This document shows positions 10,562 through 18,000 of a DNA stretch of 61,325 bases, piece by piece. Origin of the DNA: Akkermansia muciniphila (lineage in GTDB: Bacteria; Verrucomicrobiota; Verrucomicrobiia; Verrucomicrobiales; Akkermansiaceae); assembly GCA_945883695.1 (NCBI GenBank), contig CAMCYK010000006.1:1-61325 (forward strand). Direction: 5' to 3'. How positions within the stretch are numbered: position 1 is the stretch's first letter; every line of letters begins with the position of its first letter. The position numbers and the translations under genes are program-made. The notes under the pieces were generated by a model. That model saw only the letters and a program-made list of their open reading frames with translations. It did no database searches and had not been told where the DNA came from.

Positions 10562-11791
10562 ATGGCCCTCATCGTCCAAAAATACGGCGGCACTTCCGTC
10601 GGCTCCATCGACCGCATGCGCAACGTCGCGGCGCGCCTCAAGCGCACCCGCGACGCCGGCCACCAGGTGGTCGCCGTGGTCTCCGCCATGTCCGGCGTCA
10701 CCGACGGCCTGATCAAGATGGCCAGGGAACTTGGCGAGAACCCGTCCGAACGCGAGATGGACGTGCTCCTTTCCACCGGCGAGCAGCAGTCGATCGCGCT
10801 GGTCGCCATGGCCCTCCACGAAATCGGCGTGCCCGCGGTCTCGGTCACCGGCCGCCAGGCCGGGATCCACACCCGGGGCTCCCACACCCGCGGCCGGATC
10901 GAGGACATCGACCCGGCCTACATGAAGCGCGAGCTGGACGCCGGCAACGCGCTGGTCGTCGCGGGCTTCCAGGGCATCACGCCGGAAGGCATGATCCACA
11001 CCCTCGGCCGCGGCGGCTCCGACCTCACCGCGATCGCCATTTCCGCCGCGCTGAAGGCCGACGTCTGCCAGATCCTCACCGACGTCGACGGCGTCTACAC
11101 CTGCGACCCGCGGGTCGTCCCGAAGGCCCGCAAGCTGCCCGAAATTTCCTACGACGAGATGTTGGAAATGGCCTCGTCCGGCTCGAAGGTGATGCAGTCC
11201 CGCTCGGTCGAGTTCGCCAAGAAATACGGCGTCGTTTTCGAAGTCCGCTCATCCCTCAATGACAACCCGGGCACGCTGGTGCTCGAAGAACATCCCGCCA
11301 TGGAAAACGTCGTCATCCGCGGAGTCTCGATCGAGCGCTCCCAAGCCCGCGTCACCATCACCGGCATCCCCGACGTCCCCGGCATGTCCGGTAAGATCCT
11401 CGGGGCCCTTGGCGACGCGGAGATCAACCTCGACATGATCGTCTCGAACATCGCCAGCGACGGTCTCGCCCGGCACTCGTTCACGATGCATTCGAACGAC
11501 CTCGGCAAGGCCCAGGCCGCGCTCAAGCCGGTGCTCGCCGCGCTCAGCCCGGACGCCAAGATCGAGACCGAAGGTGGGATCGCGAAATTGTCCGCCGTCG
11601 GCATCGGCATGCGTTCCCACTCGGGCGTCGCGGCCACCATGTTCAAGGCCCTCGGCGACGCCGGCATCAACATCGGCATGATCTCCACCTCCGAGATCAA
11701 GATCGCGGTGACCGTCGAGGAAACCCGCATCGAAGACGCCGCCCGCGCGGTGCACGACGCCTTCCAACTCGACAAGGAGCCGGTGAAGTGA
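10562..11791 (+). CDS. lysC: aspartate kinase
   Basis: The 409-residue protein phosphorylates aspartate to aspartyl-4-phosphate, the first step to lysine, threonine, methionine and diaminopimelate. The N-terminal amino-acid-kinase domain begins with KYGGTSVGS (residues 7-15) and contains VVSAMSGVTDGLI, LLSTGEQQS and FQGIT, with TLGRGGSDLTA forming a substrate/ATP loop. The C-terminal third has two ACT domains (RVTITGIPDVPGMSGKI and KLSAVGIGMRSHSGVAATMF), the usual site of lysine/threonine feedback control. The start at 10562 is chosen over an upstream in-frame ATG at 10406 because the protein begins directly with the kinase strand MALIVQKYGG. Its next pathway partner, asd, lies 12 kb away on the other strand. 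Confidence 0.97.
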   Translation: MALIVQKYGGTSVGSIDRMRNVAARLKRTRDAGHQVVAVVSAMSGVTDGLIKMARELGENPSEREMDVLLSTGEQQSIALVAMALHEIGVPAVSVTGRQAGIHTRGSHTRGRIEDIDPAYMKRELDAGNALVVAGFQGITPEGMIHTLGRGGSDLTAIAISAALKADVCQILTDVDGVYTCDPRVVPKARKLPEISYDEMLEMASSGSKVMQSRSVEFAKKYGVVFEVRSSLNDNPGTLVLEEHPAMENVVIRGVSIERSQARVTITGIPDVPGMSGKILGALGDAEINLDMIVSNIASDGLARHSFTMHSNDLGKAQAALKPVLAALSPDAKIETEGGIAKLSAVGIGMRSHSGVAATMFKALGDAGINIGMISTSEIKIAVTVEETRIEDAARAVHDAFQLDKEPVK

Positions 11792-11801
11792 GGCGCTTGC
11801 C

Positions 11802-12473
11802 GTGGACAACCCCTACCAGCCCCCGTCCGCCGCGGAACCTCCGCTCTTGCCGCCGTCGCGGGCGGACCTCCGGAACCCGCGGCTGCTCGCGGTGACCAGC
11901 CTCTGGCTTTACGGGATCTCCTCCGCGGCCGAGGTGGTGGATCACCTGCAACGCAGCCTTGCGCCGCCGCTTCCCGATCTGGGCGATCCCGCGTTTCACG
12001 ACACCTATTACATCACGAGCGCCGGGCTGACCCCGCTCGACTGGCTGATGCTGCTTGCCGGTTTGGGATCGTTGATTCTTTACCTGATGTGGAAGTACCG
12101 TGCCGCGGCGAACGCGCGGATCCTCGATCCCGCCGCCGCCCGGATTTCCCCGGGAATGGCGGTCGGCTCGTACTTCATCCCCTTCGTCCAGCTTGTCATC
12201 CCCTGCCAGGCGATGGCCGGGATCGCCCGCGCCAGCAAGGTCGGTCTCGCCGGGGTCGCGCTCTGGTGGGCAGGCCACATGGGGATCCTCGTCGGGGTGG
12301 TCGTGTTCGCGATGATGCCCGCCACGACGGATTGGTTCGGGCCTCCCACGATGTTCGAGCACGTGTTCCTGATCTGGTCGCTGCTGACTTTCCTGTTTTC
12401 GTGGCAGATTGTCATGCGGATCACCCGCGCCCAATCGGCGGCGCGCGCCATCGGGGGAATTGCCTCGGTCTGA
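11802..12473 (+). CDS. DUF4328-like multi-pass membrane protein
   Basis: This 223-residue protein starts with GTG ten bases after lysC, so it is probably cotranscribed. A proline-rich N-terminus (DNPYQPPSAAEPPLLPPS) is followed by about five membrane segments, for example VTSLWLYGISSAAEV, DWLMLLAGLGSLILYLMW and LIWSLLTFLFSWQIV. The segment ISPGMAVGSYFIPFVQLVIP with following CQAM resembles the conserved W.PGW..PI.NL..P core of DUF4328 proteins. Function of the family is unknown. Confidence 0.7.
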   Translation: MDNPYQPPSAAEPPLLPPSRADLRNPRLLAVTSLWLYGISSAAEVVDHLQRSLAPPLPDLGDPAFHDTYYITSAGLTPLDWLMLLAGLGSLILYLMWKYRAAANARILDPAAARISPGMAVGSYFIPFVQLVIPCQAMAGIARASKVGLAGVALWWAGHMGILVGVVVFAMMPATTDWFGPPTMFEHVFLIWSLLTFLFSWQIVMRITRAQSAARAIGGIASV

Positions 12474-12502
12474 TTTCGGCGATACCTTCCAAGCCGCAGC
12501 CG

Positions 12503-12754
12503 ATGAGCGACGAACCGCAACAACACCCGAAGGACCCGCTCCACGGCGTCACGCTGGAGACCGTCGTGCGGACGCTGCAGGAGAAATACGGCTGGGAGGA
12601 AATGGGCCACCGGATCCGGATCCGTTGCTTCCAGGACAACCCGAGCTTGAAATCCAGCCTCACCTTTCTCCGCAAGACCCCCTGGGCGCGGGAGAAGGTG
12701 GAAGGGTGGTATGTGTGGGAGATGCGGAAGAAGAGCCTCAAGCGTGAAGAGTGA
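12503..12754 (+). CDS. VF530 family (DUF2132) small DNA-binding-like protein
   Basis: The 83-residue protein has the near-invariant VF530 sequence: KDPLHGVTLETVV, then LQEKYGWEEMGHRIRIRCF, NPSLKSSLTFLRKTPWAR and KVEGWYVW. The family is conserved in many bacteria and has a compact fold suspected of binding DNA, but its role is unknown. It follows the DUF4328 gene by about 30 bases on the same strand and may be the last gene of the lysC transcript. Confidence 0.9.
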   Translation: MSDEPQQHPKDPLHGVTLETVVRTLQEKYGWEEMGHRIRIRCFQDNPSLKSSLTFLRKTPWAREKVEGWYVWEMRKKSLKREE

Positions 12755-12777
12755 CAGAGACCGGAAATCGACTTGTA

Positions 12778-12795
12778 GCGGTCGTCTATGACCGC
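12778..12795. repeat. short palindrome GCGGTC-loop-GACCGC
   Basis: A perfect 6-bp stem with a 6-base loop lies 24 bases after the VF530 stop, inside a context (TTGTAGCGG...CCGCCGCACTTTGTAA) that looks like a partial copy of a dispersed palindromic repeat. It has no T-tract, so it is not a convincing terminator. Confidence 0.45.
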
Positions 12796-12927
12796 CGCAC
12801 TTTGTAAACGTAGCCACCCCGGTTGCCCGCCTCATCTTCCTGCGAGACACCAAATCTCCGTCGCTTGACCATCGGAACAGATCGCTGAGATATCCTCACA
12901 ATACCACAATAAGGAAACTTCGAAGAG

Positions 12928-13659
12928 TCACGGTTCAAGTTCGATCCCGTAAGATTCCTTCAGATCTTCGGGTGTTCCCTCCCAAGTTTTAGCCGGAGTG
13001 AGATCAGGCGTCATGACTGTCATCTTAACGCGTTGAACGTTTGGGGCGGTTTGGAAATCTCCCGGGTTTACTTCAATGCGGATTTCTCGGGCGCAAAAAT
13101 TGAGCATACGGAAGTCTCCATCAATCACCTTGATGCCGGAATCCGCGAAATCAGGACCGGCAATTCGTAAAAGATTCTGATGAAGATCCAGTCTGAATCC
13201 AGCGGCAAATTCTTTCTTCGGGCGGAAAATCAGAATGCGCGCGGCAGCATCAGCGGCATCCGATCCCTCCAAGCTTTCAACGATCATCTCAACGACCTTC
13301 ACCCGGGCTTCGCGCAATACGTTCGCGATCTCCAATGCCTGCTGATCGGAGATCTTATAATGTATCTTTGCAGGCGGGTTGACACCGAGTGCCGACAACG
13401 GACTCCCGATCAGCTGTTCGTTTACGTATCGCTCAACGGAACGGATGCTTCCGGTTGAAGTTCGTGCGCTTGCCTTGCCGCCCTGCTGGTCGGAATCTGA
13501 AAGTATGGATGCGCTACCCGGATCGAGCCGGTTACCGGCGTTCGATCCGCTTTTGTGATCGGTGCTTCGGCTCCCCAATGAGATATAGAGCAGACCGGCA
13601 ATCGCGGCAAAAACCGCGCTCATTAAGACAACTCGGCAAGAGCGTTTCTTTCTGATCAT
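12928..13659 (-). CDS. hypothetical protein with N-terminal membrane anchor
   Basis: The 243-residue protein starts MIRKKRSCR and continues with one hydrophobic segment (VVLMSAVFAAIAGLLYISLG), which should anchor it with the rest outside the cytoplasm. A Ser/Gly/Asp-rich spacer follows, then a mixed alpha/beta part (KIHYKISDQQALEIANVLRE; FRPKKEFAAGFRLDLHQNLL). No family or motif is recognised. Base composition is visibly less GC-rich than the flanking genes, which might reflect recent acquisition. It stands alone, convergent with the VF530 gene. Confidence 0.65.
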   Translation of the reverse strand: MIRKKRSCRVVLMSAVFAAIAGLLYISLGSRSTDHKSGSNAGNRLDPGSASILSDSDQQGGKASARTSTGSIRSVERYVNEQLIGSPLSALGVNPPAKIHYKISDQQALEIANVLREARVKVVEMIVESLEGSDAADAAARILIFRPKKEFAAGFRLDLHQNLLRIAGPDFADSGIKVIDGDFRMLNFCAREIRIEVNPGDFQTAPNVQRVKMTVMTPDLTPAKTWEGTPEDLKESYGIELEP

Positions 13660-13977
13660 TGGCGAGTGAGGCGTGGTGAATTTCGAAACACAAGATGAAA
13701 GCGTCGACGGGCTAGACGATTACCAAGACGCCCGGGACATGCGCCGCGGCGGATTTCGCTAGGTGGAATACCCTGCCGCTGAGTCGCCGCACTCCGCATG
13801 GAAACGACATTCATTTGAGCACCCGCACCCCGGCCAGCTTCCCCGCCGCTTTCTCGAAGGTGGCCATGGTCTCCCCGCAAGCCGTTGCTATATGCCTGGC
13901 GCGTTGTCTGCATTCCGAGGCGGGGACAACTGGGTTTGGGCTGTTCGAACCTGCCGCAGCTGGTTGAATCACACGTC
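13660..13977. other. gene-poor interval with one short repeat copy
   Basis: No reading frame in these 318 bases is convincing. The interval must hold the promoter of the hypothetical gene on its left. It includes a copy of the motif TGCCTGGCGCGTTGTC at 13893-13908, which recurs four more times between 14725 and 14991. Confidence 0.5.
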
Positions 13978-14624
13978 ATGAAATTTTGGCGGTTCCTGTT
14001 CTTCGCGACGTGCCTCACCTCGATCCTCGCGGCCGAGGTGGTGACCGAGTTCGACGGCGAAACCTGGCACACGGGGGGCGATGAAGCGACGCCGCGGAAG
14101 CCGGCGAGCCTGCGACGGTTTGCCTGAACGTCCGCTCGGAAACCTCGTGGGGGCAGATGGTCCGGGTGCTGCAACTCGTGCGGTCGGCAGGATGCCGGTT
14201 CGGGGTCGTGAAGATCGACGACGAATTCCCGGGTCTGGATTTCGAGGTCAAGATGGATCCGAACGTGAAGCCGCCGATCCCAAAGGAGATGGATCCTTCG
14301 AAGGTTTCAAAGATCGTCGTCAACCTTCACGACGACGGCGACCTGAGTGATGGCGAGCGCAGGCCCATTGAGAATGACGAGGAACTCGCGGATTACGTCA
14401 GGCGGGAAAGGGAGCGTGCCGACATCAGCGGCAAGCAGGCGAAGCTTTGGCTGAGGGGATCCAAGGACTCGGTGTTCAAGGGGTGTCGCCGGGTCATCCG
14501 GGTGGCCGCGGAAGCCGGAGTGGATCAGGTCGTCTTCGCGGTTTACGACCGGAAAGACCCTTCTTCTCCGGCGGAACCCAGGGAAGGGATTCAAGCGCCG
14601 CCGGCCGAACCAACGGATCGATAG
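13978..14624 (+). pseudogene. secreted ExbD/TolR-like periplasmic-domain protein, frameshifted
   Basis: ATG 13978 opens a signal peptide (KFWRFLFFATCLTSILA, AEVV) but this frame ends at 14127. From about 14085 another frame reads EAGEPATVCLNVRSETSWGQ, then MVRVLQLVRSAGCRFGVVKI, and ends with KGCRRVIRVAAEAGVDQVVF. The strand-helix-strand pattern with ...VLQLV.SAG and VI..AAEAGV.QVVFAV resembles the periplasmic domain of ExbD/TolR, present here in two rounds. ExbD transmits proton-motive energy to outer-membrane receptors; no exbB or tonB lies nearby. The indel probably lies in 14075-14100, next to a G6 run. If 14157 were a real start the protein would be cytoplasmic, which is unlikely for this family. 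Confidence 0.5.
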
Positions 14625-15043
14625 ATGCGGGGAACCCGGCGCACCTTCGGCGCGTAGCGAGTCGCAACCCTGGGGGGCAGCGCACCCCTGGGGGTCGGCC
14701 CCGGTTTGCAAAATGCCTGCAAAATGCCTGGCGCGCTGTCCGAGAGTCAGCCGCCTCCCGCCGTGCCGGGGGAGCGGTAAGTCCGGAGAAATCTTCGAAT
14801 TTGTTCCTGCTGACTTCAGGAGCCCGCCCTAATAACGACCGGGTAATGACGGCGAGGCGGGTGCCATCCGCCCCGGAATTCAGGGGTTGCCGAAGTGGAT
14901 CGGGTCTCTGATAGACAACGAGATGCAGATGAAATGGGTCTGCTAAATGCCTGGCGCGCTGTCGGCGCTGGCGCGCTGTCGGCGCGCTGTCGCGCCATCA
15001 ACGATCCCGCTTCCGCAGGTCGGGGCAAGCGGCTCCCGCCCCC
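14625..15043. other. gene-free stretch with clustered GGCGCGCTGTC repeats
   Basis: No coding sequence is supported. Copies of TGCCTGGCGCGCTGTC occur at 14725-14740 and 14948-14963, with shortened copies at 14964-14980 and 14981-14991 directly adjoining. Copies at 14725 and 14948 are preceded by an A-rich AAA. The interval also holds other GC-rich inverted segments (for example GGGGGCAGCGCACCCCTGGG). Confidence 0.55.
14948..14991. repeat. tandem GGCGCGCTGTC units
   Basis: Three adjacent copies of GGCGCGCTGTC occur with slightly different spacers (CTGGCGCGCTGTC, GGCGCTGGCGCGCTGTC, GGCGCGCTGTC). Two more copies lie at 13893-13908 (one mismatch) and 14725-14740. All five flank the frameshifted ExbD-like gene. 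Confidence 0.7.
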
Positions 15044-15082
15044 AAAGAAAAAGCCCCCCGGACCATCGGCCCGGGAGGCTTC
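15044..15082 (-). terminator. rho-independent terminator of the large repeat-protein gene
   Basis: On the minus strand, about 20 bases past the stop of the 1679-residue gene, a strong stem AAGCC(T)CCCGG...CCGGGGGGCTT is followed by TTTTTCTTTG. The stem is about 12 bp with a short loop, a textbook intrinsic terminator. Confidence 0.85.
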
Positions 15083-15099
15083 CGCAAGCGGGGCAGCGC

Positions 15100-18000
15100 T
15101 CAGGGAATGTCCACCCGCAGGCGGGCGAACAAGCGGGTGCCGGGTGCCGCCAGCGCGCGCGGGATGCGGACCGTCACCCGGTCGGTGTTGGCCGGCAGGT
15201 CGACCGGGTTGTTCTCCGTGATGACGATCACGCCGTTGACTCCTTGCCGCGCCGGAGTCCAGCCGCTGAGCGTGTTGCCATACTCGACGAACGGAGCGTA
15301 GACCGCCGATTCATCGCTGCGGCGGAACACGAAGTTCAGATAAGTGCCATCGACGGTGATGGTGGGCAGCAAGCCGTTGGAATCCGAGCCCGGGCCGGAA
15401 GGATCGCCGCCGATGACGAACTCGATGCCGTTCCTGACGCCGTCGCCGTCCGAGTCGGCGTCCGGGCCCGCCCCGGCGATTCCGTTGAGCGTTTCCCAGT
15501 CGCCGAAGGCATCGGCCCCGGCCACCAGCGCGATCTGGGGGAGGTCGTTGTAATCGTAGTCGAGTTGATACCCGGAAGGGATCCCGTTGATTCCGGCGAA
15601 AGTGCCGGACAAGCTGCCGTAGGAGGCAATGATATACACCGGCTGGCTCGCCGCGGCGAGCTCCGTCACGTCGAGTGTCACGCCCGCGAGATCAAGCACT
15701 CCGCCGACATTGAGCCGGTCGGCCGAGGTGGCGTCGAGCTGCACCGCCAGCGAGCCCGCCAGGGTGGCGGGACCGGCGGTGGTGAGCGTCCCGATGGTGG
15801 TGCCCGGGGCCACCGTGGAGCCGGCCAGCGCGTTGACCGTTCCACCGATCGTGCCGGTGCCGCCGAGTGTCCCGCCGGTGTTGACCGTGACGGTGCCGGT
15901 GGCCAGCGACTGGTCGCCGTTGATCAGCAGGGTGCCGCCGTTGATCGTGGTGGCACCCGTGTAACTGTTGCTGCCGGTGAAGGTCCAGGCATTCGGCCCC
16001 GCCATGATCACGCCCACCGGGTTGGTTCCGTTGGAAATCACCCCGTTGATGGTTCCCGCCGCTCCGACGTTCCCGCCAAGGGCCAGGTTGCGGAGGGTGG
16101 TGTTCGCCGCGATGCCGCCGTTCAGGGTCAGGCTTCCCCCGATCACCGACAGCGCCGTGTTGCCACCTCCCGATTGCAAGGTGAAGTTCCCCTCGATCAC
16201 GTTGTCGCCGGCCAGATTCCCGATCGCCGGCAGGGAGAGAACCGGGCTGCTGGTTCGGAAATCGATCCCCGCCGGAATCGTGATATTGCCGCCGCTGCCG
16301 TCGAGGTAGAACTGCGGCCGCCCGTTCGTCCCGTTGGTCAGCGTGATGATCTTCGGTCCCGTGCCCAGCGCCGCCACCTTCTCGATCCGCAATCCGCCGG
16401 ACTGCACGGTGATGTTTCCGGCAAACGTGTTCGTCCCGGTGAGGGTCGCCACCGAATTGAACGAGCCGCCGGTGTTTTGGCCGACCAGCAGCTCGCCGCT
16501 TCCCTCGATCTCGTTGGCGAAGGTGTAGGCATAGGAGTTGGTACCCTCCGCGCGGTTGAGGCGCAGTTGGCCGTCATTGACGATGGTACCCGCGCCCAGG
16601 CCGCCGGTCGTGGTTTGCTGGCCGACCTGGATGGCTCCGCCACCGATGGTCGTGTCGCCGGTGTAAGCGTTGTCGGCGGTGACCGTCATCACGCCGGCCG
16701 CGAGCTTGGTGACGCTGCCCGCGCCGGAAATCGCGTTGGCGACGGTGATGTTGTTCGAGCGGTTGAAGACCAGCGCGCCCTGGTTGACGATGTCGCCGCT
16801 GCCCGGCGATCCGGTGGTGCCGCCGCTGCCGATCTCAAGAGTGCCGGCGTTGAGGGTGGTGGTTCCGGTGTGGGTGTTGTTGGTGGCGAGGGTGAGCTTG
16901 GCCGCGCCGTTCTTGGTGAGGCCGGCCGCGCCGGCGATGAATCCGGGACCGGAGAAAACGTAATCGACCGCGGCTTCATTCACGGTCACCGCGGCCGGCC
17001 GCATTTCGGCGCTCAGGTTCACGTTCGGAAAGGCGCTGCCGGCCGAGTCGAAGGTCACGCTGTCGGCCCAGAAAAAGTTCTGGGGGTTGTCGGAACCATC
17101 TTTCCAACTGACCGTGGTAGCGACGTCCCACGCGCTTCCGCCGGCACCGGTCCAGGTCAGCGGGATGCCGGCCAGGACATCGATGCTGGTGGAGGTGGTT
17201 CCGGTGGTGATGGAGGCGTTGCGGTAGTTGCTGGCGAGGTTGGCGGCACCGGTGATGCTGCCGTATTGGAGCACGTTGGCGAAAGTGCCCGGAATCACCG
17301 AAGTGGCCGGCACGGCGATTTTGACGGGGCCGGTGAGGGCGAGGGTGCCATCGATGTCGAGGCCCGGGTCCAGGAACAGGGTGACGCGATCGAGGGCAAG
17401 GGTGGCGGCCGCATCGACGGTGGCCGCGAAGGCCGCCGGCAGGGAGTTCTTGAACTGGAGCGTGCCGGCCTGGACGACGGTCGGGCCGGTGTAGGTGTTG
17501 CTGCCTTCGAGGCTGACGGTGCCGCTGCCGGTCTTGGTCAGGCCGCCGCTGCCGGCGACCGACGAGCCGGCATTGACCGTGATCGTGGCGCTGCCGGTGG
17601 CGTCGAGGGTGTGCGTGCCGTCGAGCAGGTTGATCGGCACGGTGTCGATGGCCAGACCGGCCGGAGTGAGGTTGCGGAGGGTGCCGTCGGTCCAGTTGAA
17701 GGCGGCGGTGGCGGTGGCGTTGCCGGTTTGCGCGCCGCGTTGGATCGTGGTGGCCTCGAGCGTGCCGGCGCCGAGATTGAACGTGCCGGAAACCCTGCGT
17801 GTCCCGGCTCCGCCCGCCAGGACGGTGTTTTCGGCCAGGGTCACCGCGCCGGCTTTCAGGAGCCCGTCGGCGTGGTTGAGGGTGAAGGTCCCGTTGGCCG
17901 CCATGGTGTTGGTGATGGTCGACGTGCTGCTTCCGGAAATCCTGCCCAGGATCAGGGCCGAGCTGTCCAGCGTGCCGGCGCCCATCGTGAAAGACGCGTT

